A model generated the notes under the pieces. That model did no database searches and was not told the origin of the DNA. It saw nothing but the letters and a program-made list of their open reading frames with translations. Shown here in pieces: positions 53,189-64,000 of a DNA stretch of 64,000 nt. Every line of letters begins with the position of its first letter. The stretch's first letter is position 1. The stretch lies in NCBI GenBank assembly GCA_029817715.1, contig JARUPY010000443.1:1-64000 (forward strand). Reading direction: 5' to 3'. The stretch is from Melastoma dodecandrum (taxonomy: Eukaryota > Streptophyta > Magnoliopsida > Myrtales > Melastomataceae). Position numbers and translations under genes: made by a program.

Positions 53189-55520
53189 TCACCCTCCCAG
53201 AAGCTCTGGTGGGACCGCGCCTGGTATATGTGATTATAAAATTGATTTTTATGTTCAGATTATCATATATTTTTAAATGAATAACGGAATTAATCTTACC
53301 CGAAAATAGTATCTCGACATTTCGGTAAATCAAAACATGGTCGCGAACGAGCAAGAGCCTCATGTGTGACTCTTTTAGCAGTATCCATGTGCTCACGATC
53401 ACGAACCTCTCGACGATTCGGTAGGTGCTAGCCTTTTGGATCCGTCTAAAAACTCTTTCGTAAGTCTCACTCTCTGTTTTCTTTTCCTAAAGCCAAAGAG
53501 ATTTGTTTCCAAAACTCACAACACATCCGACGACCAGCGACACAAAGAAAGAATAATATTTAAATTTTCTTTCCATCTTCTTTTTACCAATTAATGATAC
53601 TATTAATCAATACTTTTACAAAACGTTACGTGCAGATAATAATCAATTGACGTTAATAATTAATTGATTTTATTATAATATCATTAAATAAAATAATGTA
53701 AATAAATATTTATCTAATATCATTTATAAATTTGACCCGAATAAATCAATATTCGATCTTGGTCTATTTATTTGATTCAGATATTTAAGAAAAAATTAAT
53801 AACGTAATTAATTATAATTCTTAAATAAAATAACTAATTTTAGTATCAACTAAAATAATCAAAAATACAATGCTCATGTCAACGTGCTATGCGTGCGACC
53901 CTCTAGGTCCTATAGACGAATGCAGCATATATCCATACACAAACTAAGGTAACCGTCTAACAACAGTTTTTTTTCACCCAACGTGTTAGTAATAATTATC
54001 ATAATATCATTATTATTATTATTCTCAGTTTTGAAATTAATTATCTCATATTTAATTTCCTTAGGTTTGCCAAGATATAATAGACTCTCTTGAATGTTAA
54101 ACATTACTCCCATAGCCATGGATTTTAGAGTCACTAATATCTCTATCAAGTGGCCTAGATGCCTACTCTCTAATCCAAAAGAGCGATGAATCCTATATTG
54201 ACTCAAAACTATTCTCTCTACGCTTTGTCACACACCCAACAATCGTATTACTCAGAATCCGGTTAAAGACTGCTTTTAACGATGTCAAAGTGTACAAACT
54301 CAACGCATAGAATAAACGAAGGTCTCAAGTTAAAAGATCAGTTACACTCGTCCATAAAGAGGATTGACCAATGATGTTCTATATGTGGTATCCTCTTAAA
54401 CGGGTTGTGTCCAGTATCCCTAATCTTAGGGTACCCCTAAGTATAACTTAGATATACTATCACTTGACCTTAGTTATACTCAACGATGATCTAGATGTCC
54501 ATGTCCCCTCTAAACATCTATCCGATCACGGACTATTTCAGATTAATATACTCATTAGTCTGTTAGACTTTATCATTGACAATTTTACGTGCAGAAAATA
54601 AAATAATCAATGATAAATACCCGCCTTTATTAATTATTTATCCACAAATATATTAAAGTGTCTTTGCACATAAGTGCACACACTAACAATATGGGCCCAG
54701 TTCAACCCCTTGAAGAATGAGTGCAGTTTCATCTCCGCGGCACCGTTTTCTGTCCCAAGGCTGCTTGCCGGGTTCTTCACTAACAGCCTCCATATGAGGT
54801 CCAGTGCCTGGGGGCTCGCCATCCGGGATTTGGGGTAATGAAGACTCTTCAATGCCATGTTTGCCTGTGTCTCCTCGTTTCTAGCACCTTTGAAAGGTGT
54901 CATGCCGTACAAAAGCAGGTACAGGAAGATGCCAAGGGTCCACCAGTCCATGGCAGTGACGTGGCCTTCGCTTTTGATGGTCTCAGGGACTAGATACTCA
55001 TCGATCCCCACGGATCGGGCATTGGTCGGCTCGGCCACGAGCTGTGGCAGGGACTTAAAGGTTAACATAAAACCTAGTGCATGAATAGCAGACAAATGTC
55101 ACCAACGAAGATGGTCAAATAATCCATGAGAATTTTGATTTTTACAAAAGAAGAGCCGCAAGAATCGCCGGAAGTGAATCGTGAATAGAGTTTGTTAGAA
55201 ATCGTTTCGGGTTTTCCCTTCATCTAAAAGCTAGTAATTAGGAGAATGGTACAAACTCTATTTAAGGTGTTTACCAGGCATTTTCTATCCAGTATGAGAC
55301 TATCCAACAGAGTTGGGAGAAACGGATGATCGAGAATCCTCAATATCTCCCTTTCGGTTTGAGACCGAAGCGTCTTCTTCCTGTTGGTAAGAAACTTGTT
55401 TTCCATCACCTAGATGGCAAAAAGGCAATTAGTGGCAATTAACTCCGGGAGGTATTCGGTGCCAACGCAACTGCATCCCAGCTTCGTGAGGAGATTGAAA
55501 TGTCTCCACCCAAGACTTTC
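53189..55520 (-). pseudogene. AGCVIII (D6PK-like) kinase pseudogene, split by a solo LTR
   Basis: Minus-strand pieces: RHFNLLTKLGCSCVGTEYL (glycine loop, damaged), then CLFAI-stop-VMENKFL in which the ATP-binding lysine of the FAMKVM motif is a [21 protein letters not shown] (55224-55409); a gap without the HRD loop; then PQLVAEPTNARS, DEYLVPETIKSEGH, AMDWWTLGIFLYLLLYGMTP and FFKGLNWAHI (54700-55050). After a solo LTR the frame resumes as PGAVPPELLGG-stop at 53189, matching the usual C-tail after NWALIR. The lost lysine, missing catalytic loop and early stop make it dead. The homology survives on both sides of the LTR. Confidence 0.88.
53231..54688. mobile_element. Solo LTR with ATATG target duplication inside kinase relic
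   Basis: 1458 bp, TG at 53231 and CA at 54688, flanked by ATATG at 53226-53230 and 54689-54693. Removing it and one ATATG restores the kinase reading frame across the join, so both ends are exact. No internal genes; frames such as 53910-54206 are chance. A diverged relative of its right third lies at 56800-57125. Confidence 0.92.
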
Positions 55521-55545
55521 GTTTTGCCTCCGCACCTCCACTTAG

Positions 55546-56799
55546 AGACTGTCTCTAAGTTTCGAATTATGCTTCACATTGTCAACGACTAACTTACCCT
55601 TATTAGATCTTCTTGGAGGGTTCCCAAAATGGTATCAGTAATCATTAAAATTTTATTAGTGTCGAAATAATGTCATTCAATTCAAATTATATGTTACATT
55701 AACCGATATAATATTATACAATCATATGGTTTTGGGCTTATATTATTCAAATCCAAATATTTCTTTGGGGTCAATATATCTTATCCTTGCTGATCCAATC
55801 CATTAAATAATTTAGGCTAACATAATAAATGAACCCATACGCTAATCTATTTCATAGTCTGCCCATATATGAGCCCATTTATGGTGTGCTCTATCCTCTA
55901 GTCAAAGTCCGACCCAAGCCCACATGTATTTGCCCCACATCGGTTAGAGAAGACACCCGGTATCCTTCAACTCCTATAAATCGGGGTCTCCGTAGTTACA
56001 ACTTGAAGAGTTAAGAACTTCTTAGCTTTGTAAAGCTTTCGAGCATTCTCTCCTCTCACGATTGACTAAAGCTTGGACATCGTGTATTCTCGTGACTAGG
56101 AAACTTGCACGTGAGACTCTGCATTACGTGTTTGTAAAGAATACTGGCATCCCAGGCAGATTAACTGACCGGTACCAAGAACCGATTTGCTATTGATGTC
56201 CACATTGGTTTCAGAGATGCTCAATGTAGGCGATGAATATGGCTTTACCTTCTTCTTGGTTGTGCTCCTAGTCCTAATCACAGGTTTGACCGTCTTAGGG
56301 CATTCTTAATAGCTCTTCTAACTCTTCTGCCATGAGCTAATCCGAACGATGATGACCGACCCTATACTCGTCCGTTCTTGTAACCTTGCTTTAGAGTTAA
56401 TGGCTTATCACTTGCTTTCATGGAATTTACAGGAAGAGCAGCATCATTAATCCCCTCCTTAGTGGCATGACCTCAACTAGATGGGAGTGGACCGGTTTTT
56501 TGCAGTGGATTTAAAATCTTAAAACTTCCTAGGAAGTATAAATATGATCAAAAAAATATATGTAGGGTGTAACTTAGCTTTAATATGAATGCTCTGTATT
56601 AACAGGGAGAAATCATCCCAGCTCACAATCTCTTCAGAGGCTCGAGTGCAACTTCTTTAGCGATATTCACGCACATGTATACAAACAATCTGCCCCTTGG
56701 GACATTATTTTTCTTTAGATGCTATGACCTTTTCATACTGGAGCAAAACTTTGTAACCATAGGGCAAAAATCTTCTTTTAAATGAAGATATCAAGAATT
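55546..56799. other. No gene; LTR-like promoter motifs
   Basis: Around 55937-55985 is ccccacatcggttagagaag, then ctataaatcgg ~40 bp on. CCCACATCGG plus TATA is the layout of plant snRNA promoters, but it also occurs in many LTRs, and no snRNA sequence follows. No coding region seen. Confidence 0.4.
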
Positions 56800-57125
56800 C
56801 TTAAAGAGAATTAACCAATGACGTTTAATATGTAATATCCTTTAAAACAGACCGTATCCAGTCTTCCTAATTTCAAGTACCCATAAGTACAACTTGAAAA
56901 TACTTTCTTTCTATCTATAGTCACTTCAACTATACTCAGCAATAATTCAGACGTCCATGGATCATATATCCGATCAAGAAATGTTTCAAATTGATATACT
57001 TATTAATATGTGAGACTTTATCATTAATAATATTATGTGTAGAAACGTAAAATAATTAATGGCAAATAATCATATTTATTAATTATTTATCCATAAAATA
57101 TAATAAAGTATCTTGACACATAAGT
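56800..57125. mobile_element. Diverged LTR fragment, second copy
   Basis: About 325 bp align with 54355-54685: shared phrases include accaatgacgtt/tgatgtt, tatccagt, tatccgatca, gactttatcatt, and ttattaattatttatccata followed by aagta/tgtcttg. Roughly three quarters of bases match. Ends not defined. Confidence 0.7.
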
Positions 57126-57535
57126 ATACCCATTTAACATTTTCTCCCCATGGCAACGCGACTTTCAAAGCTTCAGTCCCAAGATCATGTACTTTGCTCA
57201 AAGGAAAATTTAGATTCGTAGAGCTCGCGACAACGCTAGGCAGTGCTGCAACAACTGAATGTTCTGAAGATGAAATGTCGATAAAAGTCAAACTCTGCTT
57301 CGTGTCTTTTTACAACGGTACCACATCCGTGACATTCCCATAGACAACACCTTCCTACTTTTTTGGCAAAAGATTAATGGCTACTCCTCAAGTTCCATTT
57401 CAATTGTTTGAAGAGCCTAAGCTTTCTTGGAGTAATTTAAGATAATATGGAAATTAGAGTACAAACGTTAACGGTTAAACATGTGTTGAAATTGAGCTCT
57501 AACCGTCTTATTCACTTGTAACCGTCTTTTCGTTG
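57126..57535. other. No gene recognised
   Basis: A 76-codon frame on the plus strand (57113-57343) has no recognisable features. Confidence 0.4.
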
Positions 57536-57539
57536 ACTG

Positions 57540-57730
57540 AGCTTTGCCCGGTCAATTGTCTTCTATAGGCACGGTCATCTGCCATTTGTAGACATAGTTG
57601 ACTGGCATTTGTTATCAAATCCAATTGGCTTCTCAGTCGACGGGCCTCTGTAGACACAATCGATTGGTTTCTGTTGGCACATTTGATTGGCTTTTGTCCC
57701 ATCGATTGGCTTTTATAGGCATGGAGAATT
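57540..57730 (+). repeat. Degenerate ~25-30 bp direct repeats
   Basis: The phrase (c/g)attggctt(c/t)t(g/a).. recurs about five times (tcaattgtcttctat, gactggcatttgtt, caattggcttctca, gattggtttctgtt, gattggcttttgtc, gattggcttttata), with taggcac or tagacac words between. A small decayed minisatellite. Confidence 0.55.
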
Positions 57731-57829
57731 GGTGGGGCTCAATTATACATGTGAACAGTAGTACGGCTGCTCAACGGAGAGAGCACGAAAAAAACGATTC
57801 ATAGATATGTATCGTCAATCTATTATTCC

Positions 57830-60800
57830 CTTTGTTTTAAAACCGACATTTTAAACCCTTTAAAGTTAATAATTATAATTGACACGTCTGTTTTTCCGTT
57901 TAATAAATAAAAGTATGAAGAATAGATGAGAAAAATACATGGCCGTCAATATCCATAATTTTATAACACATGGTTCTATTCATCAACGGACTATATGATA
58001 TAAAAAATAGCATATATCCAGCTGTAACACACATATTCCAAATAAATTTAGCGATCACAATACTCTAATAGGATTTCATGAATTACCTTGCGTTATAACC
58101 CGATTTTATAAAATGTATATTAATAAAATAAAACAAAACTATAGGTAACATAAAAATAAACAATGAATAGTGGCTCAAATAAGAAAAATTTAAATACTCG
58201 ATTCCTAGTTTCTGGCCCTTAATTCCCTTGTTCCCTACTTCACCACATTCTCACAAACACCCGGATCTCGACGGCCATCTTCGCAAGTCAAGGAAGTCTC
58301 CGGCCATGGGCTAAGATGTGTTTGGTGTTGTTATGTACTAAGATGTGTTCTTCATCTCGACACGACCATTCGTCCAATTGGTTTTCGTTGAATCTGTCAA
58401 AATAATTTCATTCTTAAAAAATGGACCCTTTGGGTTCCATCATGGATTGTACCCCTCCAAATAGTTAAAGCCTGTTAAGGAAAAAGGCCCAAACGTTGCG
58501 ACATCTCCGGCGAGAGAAATGTTTTAATGTGTAAAAGTTTCCACATCGGTTTGTCGAGATTGCCATCCCAAAGTAGTTTAGAGTTCTAAAAAGGAAAAAA
58601 GAAAATCAAGAAAGTAAATTCAGGACAATTTGAGATTTTTTCACAATACAATAATGGGATGGGGAGGTGGGATTGACTTCCATCTCCAAGTATTTACCAA
58701 ATTATTATTTATCATTTACTCCTTAGTTTTATTTTTCGCATGTGTACGACGCCCACGCAAATTTAAAGAAAATCCCTTTTCAATGTGAATACAATAATTT
58801 TACACATTTTTTCATTTTTGTTGGATTATTAGAAAAATGGGAACGAATTATAGATTTGCTACAACGATAGCTCGGAACATCGCTAAGGTCATTGTGCATA
58901 TAACAAGGCAAACTATCGCAATACAATACGGTCTGGTTATCGTTTTGGTAAAGTCTTTAGTCAAAAGAATACAAGAAAAAGCCTCACCAACTTCTTTGAC
59001 CGTTTCCTTTATAATTATGTTGAATTGTGCACAATGATTATGAGGTCGATTAGTGACAAATTGAAACATGAAATGGCATGAATCAAATGAGAAATACGGA
59101 TTTCTAAATCAAATATGTTTGTAACTGTCGATTATCATTCCCGATCATTTTGCTGTAGCGTTCTTAATTTTTTTAGAGCAAGTTGGTATTGTTGGCCTTG
59201 TCAAATGCCGCGTCGGTATCCGAAATAGTTAGAGCATGAGTTTTTCCATTAGCAAGTTACATATGAAAAAATGTTAAAGTGTTTTTAGAGTTTATTTTAA
59301 AAATTGGTTTGAGAGCATTTAAAAATTTTTTATTACATAGACATATTTTGGCATTATTATAAATTTTTTCTTTCTACATTTACTTTAATCGTATTTCCAT
59401 CCATTTTTTAATTATAATTATTAAAAAAAATTGAGTTTATTTTGAGAATCGAAATTCAATAGCAGATGTTAATTTAGTTTACATATATCAGACCAACTAT
59501 AACAATTTTAGGTAAATGTTGTCTGATTATATCGAATATATTCTTATTTATTTAAATTTATTTTTGTCTTGGTGTGTATCGAGTGCCTCGCTTTCTCATT
59601 TTGATTCTTATTATATTTTAAAAAATTTTCCAAATGAAAGCTATTACTATTATGTCCAAATTTTTTTACAATTGTTTTATTATCAGTAATTCAATCACCC
59701 TGATCAAAATTTTCTGGGGTCTCGTTTTCACGTGGGGATGGGTGGAGTCTGGGGAAACAAATCAACGGGGGTTGCAAGCACACCGATCTTGAAATTTGTT
59801 TTCTTTTTTCTGGATAAAAAATGAAAACAGAAACGGAGAGGAAGTGGATTTTGACTGACTCCCCCATCTCCAATGTGATTCCCATATTTTGAAAAGTTAC
59901 CGAATGCAGTGCTTCTATTTTGAATAATTATTTTATTATTTTCTTTGCTTAATTCGAACAAATCCTTTTTCTATTTACCCTATATTTTTCTTCGTCGTCG
60001 AAATTCTAGGAGACTATGCAATGATATTTCACGTATTCTTATTCCTGTTTTTCTTTGTCTGGTTTCTTCCTCGTGGAAGTCATGTGAAAGCAACCACGCC
60101 ACGAAGAATCCCTTTCCCAAGAACACCCAAAATCCTGTCCCCCACCATCTCCAAAAACTGCTCTCCTGTCAAGTGGTTTCAAATACAAGTGGTGGTGAAA
60201 AAAGATAATTATTATTATTTGTTTTAGTAGAGTAGGAGGAGGTAGCAAATAATTTAAACCTGATGCTACATCAGATCCTCCACTAGTTCTATAGCTCTTT
60301 TTTAGTGGGTTTCTTCTCTTCTAAAACTACAATAATCATGTTGGGGGTATTAATTAGTATAATAACAGTATGGTCCTCCAATGACGAAGCTACAGTTTGT
60401 CCATAGTAGCCCTAAAAAAATTGTAGAGAATCTTATCCTGATTGCATACCTTCTCCCTCCCTTGTGATTATGGTGGAAATCCTTCATGATCACCTTCCTG
60501 ATTATGGTTTTAATGTATTGTATGTGACGTTTTCTTTGTTGGTTTTTGGCGTGGCATTAAGAAGGACAAAAGTTCGCATGACCCACTAAGGGAATAATAG
60601 CCTGACGCCTCTCCTTTTGTTATGTATTTTTTCTCATTTACATGAGATTGTCCTCCTCCCTCTTTTTGTTGTGGCGTCTCCATCAGATCAGAGTGAGTGG
60701 GTCGATTTCCCTATGGCGGCTAAGCTTCCTCACAATGAAAGCTTCCGGTGACTATTTCGTGTCGCACGAAACAGATATTAAACGGGTTCGAAATAGTTTC

Positions 60801-61645
60801 ATACTATACGAAAAAATATACGAACTAAGTACGAAATAATTTCGTACATATAAAATATATATAAAAAGGTATAATAATTTCGTACGATACGAAATATGTA
60901 CGAACTAAGTATGAAATAATTAATATGAAACTCGACGAAAATTTTGTACCGGATGAAACCTTCCGTGAGGAGCCTCTCCTCCGTGCTTTGCTGGACTAAC
61001 TGCCGGAAATGCGACCTTTATATGATTTTTTATGTTATGATATTTGGTCAAAAATGGGGATTAAATGAAGGCAAGTCAATTCATACCATGATTTTTTTAA
61101 GTCTCCCTTCAACTCAAAAGAACAGGATGGATTAGATTTTAGAGGCAAATCCAGTTAAAATGGGTGGGAGTGCGTGTGTGTGTGGTGGCCACAAGGACAA
61201 AAAATGGTGTGCTTTGACTTGTGTGTTTGGCCTTTTTGGGACCCCCATTTCAAATAATATTTATCTAATCATTCCCCCCCCACCCCCCCCAATATTCAAC
61301 TGTTAATTACACTCCCAAAAAGCTCTTCTTATATCTAAATGATGGCTTAGAGGAAATCCAAATGCCCCCAACCCACGATTGTTACTATTATCCATCCATT
61401 TTCTACCAAAAACTAATTCTCCAATTTCTATATCAACATCTTTTTTCTTCGGGGGATCTTACCTAAATGATTACATTTCTTTTATATGAAATGACGCTTT
61501 AATTTAATCAGGAAAAAGAAAATATCCCATTTCCCAGTGCATTGACGCATCATTACAATCAAAGGTCCACTCGTGCATATGTAGCCTAGTGGCAATCATA
61601 TTTTGATTCACGTGACGGTTCATCCGGACAAATTATGATCTTGCG
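57830..61645. other. AT-rich gene-free region
   Basis: Long AT-rich stretch with poly-A/T runs and short frames only (58837-59037, 59945-60227, 60642-60839). No homology recognised. Includes a C-run near 61277-61290 (cccccccc-a-cccccccc). Confidence 0.55.
60765..60935. repeat. Nested direct and inverted repeats of acgaaataattt type
   Basis: The words ta(c)gaactaagta(c/t)gaaataat occur at ~60821 and ~60900, and the palindrome acgaaataatttcgta with relatives (tttcgtacgatacgaaa) lies between and before them. This could form cruciform or stem-loop structures. Confidence 0.65.
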
Positions 61646-61874
61646 TAGGGGTAAGGGTAAAACTGGAAACCGGTCGGATCCGGTATCATAGGGTTGGTGT
61701 CACTACAGGTTCTCGAACAAATTGGATATGTTCTGGATTCTAAATTTTTGAAAATCGGCAATACCAAGTACGGTTCCAGGTTCTTCCCTCGGAACCAACC
61801 TGGAGAACCGGGAACCTAACGTAAATTTTACCTAACACTTGCCCCGGGTCCCGAGGAACCGGGTCCCCAAGAGG

Positions 61875-62152
61875 AAGAGGAAGAGGGACAAGGCGTCGTA
61901 CACCAAATGAAACGCCTCCCTCCCTTCATTTCAACTGACTAAAAAATTAAAAAGAAAAAGAAAAAGAAATCATCTAAGAGGAACAGGGACGACGCGACGG
62001 ACACCAAACGAAGCGTCCCTCTCCTTTCATTTCATCTGACTAAAAAATTAAAAAGAAAAAGGAAAAAAATCATCCAAGAGGAAGAGAGACGAGGTGACGG
62101 ACATCAAACGAAACACCCCAACCCTTCAACTGACTAAAAAAAAAAAAAGAAA
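61875..62152. repeat. ~100 bp tandem repeat, 2.8 copies
   Basis: Units start at 61875, 61976 and 62076. Each runs aagaggaa(g/c)ag.gac.a.gcg(a/t)cg.acacc, then a ttcatttcaactgactaaaaaattaaa block and a polypurine aaagaaaaag tail. The third is partial. The repeat sits between the presumed hAT terminus and the transposase gene. Confidence 0.88.
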
Positions 62153-62919
62153 TCAATGATCATAGTCCTCCTCCTCCCCCTTTTTCTTTGTTCTCCCCAT
62201 GCTAGTTTTATGAACTTGCTGGGGTCTTGGGGTTTCTTTTCTGGCTTTCCCCGTCTTGTCAGTAATCGTCCCACGTCGCCTTCGTTGTTGGGGTGGTGGC
62301 GGTGTTGCTTCGATCGGGGTATATCCGCAAGGTGTATCCTTTTCTGGGACTTCTTTTTGATGGATTGATTGCCGCCCGCCCCGCTCCCGCCGATGTTTTG
62401 CTATCTCTCCCCCCACCCCGAAGTTCTTTCTTATCGTTGACCTGTGGTGCGCCCATTTCGTTTTCCTGAAACGCAAAATCCCATCTACAGGGAAAACCAC
62501 TAAAATCATTGCGATTTCGCCCGATTCCTTGTCGAAATTCGATGACCTTGCTCCCATCTGCTTTGGCAGGAAACTTTTTCTGGGTATTTGTTGGTTTGCT
62601 TTGTTTTTGTTCCCTGATCATAAAGTTCGGTGCATTTCTTCGATTTTCTGGTTTTTTTCCCCGATTGTAAAGTTTGCCTGTAATAGTCGGCCTGCACTTT
62701 CTTGCATAGTCTCCTTCCTCGACTCTTCCTACCAGCAAGAACTCTTTTGCTTGTCCCCATCACTATAGGAATGAACACTCCAGTACCACTGATGCTTCTC
62801 ATCAGACGAGCTATTTGGACTTTTTGTTTTCCCAATACTGATTATGTGATATTAGACGGACGCTGATTATGTGATTTAATGATCTATTGTTTGAATTGTT
62901 AGATTGTTCGAATTAGAAG

Positions 62920-64000
62920 ATGAATCCCGTTTCTGACAACAATGAGGCTCAAACAACTGGTATTCAAGGAACTTTGGCTTCAATAGCGGCCAATCTTCCA
63001 ACTACTCCTAAGCTTAAGGTAACCGACCAAAATATAAAGTCTAATGTCTAGGATCATTTTACGAAAATTCTGAATGAGAAGACTCGTAAGGCAGAGAATG
63101 TGAAGTGCATTTACTGTAACAATGTGTACAAGTATAATCCTAATTGGGGCACTTCAACAATGTGTAAGCATATTAATAGTTGTCGGAAGTTTCCTCATAA
63201 TATGGGTAAGTGACAAAAGATGTGTACTAGCAGCAAGGCTGAAGGATGCACAAGTAGTAATGTTCTATCTACTTGGGTGTTTGATCAAGAACGTTGCAGA
63301 GATATGCTTACTAGGGTGATTATTGTCAATGAACAACCTTTTTCACTTATCGAACATGAAGGTTTTCACGCGTTTGTTAATGTTCTACAACCTACTTTCA
63401 AGCCTGTTTCTTGATTCACTGTTGCTAGAGACTGCATAAAGATTTTCATGAGTGAAAAGATTGTGATCAAAACTTTTATTGGCTCTTTAAACTCTTGAGT
63501 TACACTTACAACTGATACATGGACTTCCAATCAGAACTTGAACTATTTTTGTCTTACTGCTCATTTTATTGACAATGAATGGAAGTTGCATAAACATATA
63601 TTGAGTTTTATGGTTATGTCTAGCCATAAAGGGAAGGAAATTGGCAGAATGGTTGAGAAGTGCATTATTGATTAGGGAATACAACATCGTATTTCTACTG
63701 TGACAGTTGACAATGCAAGCCCTAATGATGTTGCAGTGAAATACTTGAAAGATAAGCTCATCGAAAGCAACTCCTTGATCTTAGGAGGTGAGTTTTTTTA
63801 CATGAGACGCACTGCACATATTTCGAATTTAATTGTGAAGGATGGCTTGAGTGACGTTTGTGAATCTATAAGTCGAGTGCAAAAGATGATTCGTTATATC
63901 AGGAACTCTTCATCTAGATCTGATCATTTTCAAAAGTGTGTTGTGAAAGAAAGAATTTCACATAAAGGTTCAGTTTGCCTTGATGTGGTAACTACATGGA
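62920..64000 (+). pseudogene. hAT transposase (BED zinc finger, RICESLEEPER-like), partial
   Basis: One continuous plus-strand frame from an ATG at 62920 to the window end, interrupted by nonsense codons only. It has a BED finger (DHFTKI.., CIYC, then CKHINSC), FDQERCRDMLTRVIIVNEQP, FTVARDCIKIF, LTTDTWTSNQNLNYFCLTAH, IDNEWKLHKHILSF, TVDNASPNDVAVKYLK (hAT RNase H-fold core) and RTAHISNLIVKDGL. TAG or TGA codons fall near 63049, 63211, 63412, 63497 and 63674, with no frameshift. The dimerisation domain would lie beyond the window. Such proteins move hAT elements or are domesticated; this copy is broken. Confidence 0.9.

Larger units (their letters stand above)
61646..64000 (+). mobile_element. 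hAT-family DNA transposon, 5' part (runs off window)
   Basis: Start inferred at taggggtaagggtaaaactgg, similar to the terminal repeats and accggaaccgg-rich subterminal DNA of plant hATs, preceded by a possible 8-bp target site. It is followed by a 100-bp tandem repeat and a BED-finger/hAT transposase relic. The other terminus lies outside, so the left end is inference. Confidence 0.6.

Noticed and set aside
55930..55990. snRNA-type promoter (CCCACATCGG plus TATAAA)
   Set aside because: No U1-U6 or other small RNA sequence follows, and the same motif pair is common in plant LTRs and other repeats.

Overview
The window is nuclear DNA of a flowering plant, most likely a eudicot. This rests on kiwellin genes, a nepenthesin-type aspartic protease, PMEI/invertase-inhibitor and GH32 invertase sequences, AGCVIII and CDKF-like kinase relics, spliced genes with GT..AG introns, plant-type (CCCTAAA)n repeats and plant LTR-retrotransposon lineages. 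The species cannot be named from the sequence.

Region 1 (1-16476) is a recent tandem array. Eight ~1.82 kb units are visible, each carrying one intact 218-codon kiwellin gene on the minus strand with its own TATA box. The array continues past the left edge and stops abruptly at ~16476. A 1.9 kb LTR-like insertion splits the seventh unit. Several copies have lost conserved cysteines and one has lost its stop codon.

Region 2 (16477-20230) holds relics: a 5'-truncated PMEI-like gene, tail-to-tail with a piece of a GH32 cell-wall invertase, then a CDKF;1-like kinase pseudogene. The PMEI plus invertase pair is repeated at 48.9-51.0 kb.

Region 3 (20.2-44.6 kb) is a transposon graveyard. It contains a decayed Tat-lineage Ty3/gypsy pol, a solo LTR with a perfect 5-bp target duplication, a deleted Ty1/copia remnant, a minus-strand gypsy gag-protease with a DUF7745-like leader, and a ~110 bp interstitial telomere tract. 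Among these lie two relics of the same aspartic protease family and the first two exons of a broken NSUN6-like RNA methyltransferase gene.

Region 4 (45.0-53.1 kb) is the gene-rich part. It holds a P-loop NTPase-like reading frame with a ~190 bp inverted duplication inside it, a small acidic protein, the second PMEI-like gene with its invertase pseudogene, and a complete three-exon BUD31/G10 splicing-factor gene whose exons can be joined exactly (145 aa), with a leader intron, telo-box and TATA box.

Region 5 (53.2-64.0 kb) has an AGCVIII kinase pseudogene cut by a solo LTR with a perfect target duplication, a second diverged copy of that LTR, long AT-rich gene-free DNA, and a hAT transposon with an internal 100-bp tandem repeat and a transposase broken by nonsense codons, running off the right edge.

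The most secure functional genes are BUD31 and the less damaged kiwellin copies. The least explained structure is the hairpin-forming inverted duplication at 45439-45880.
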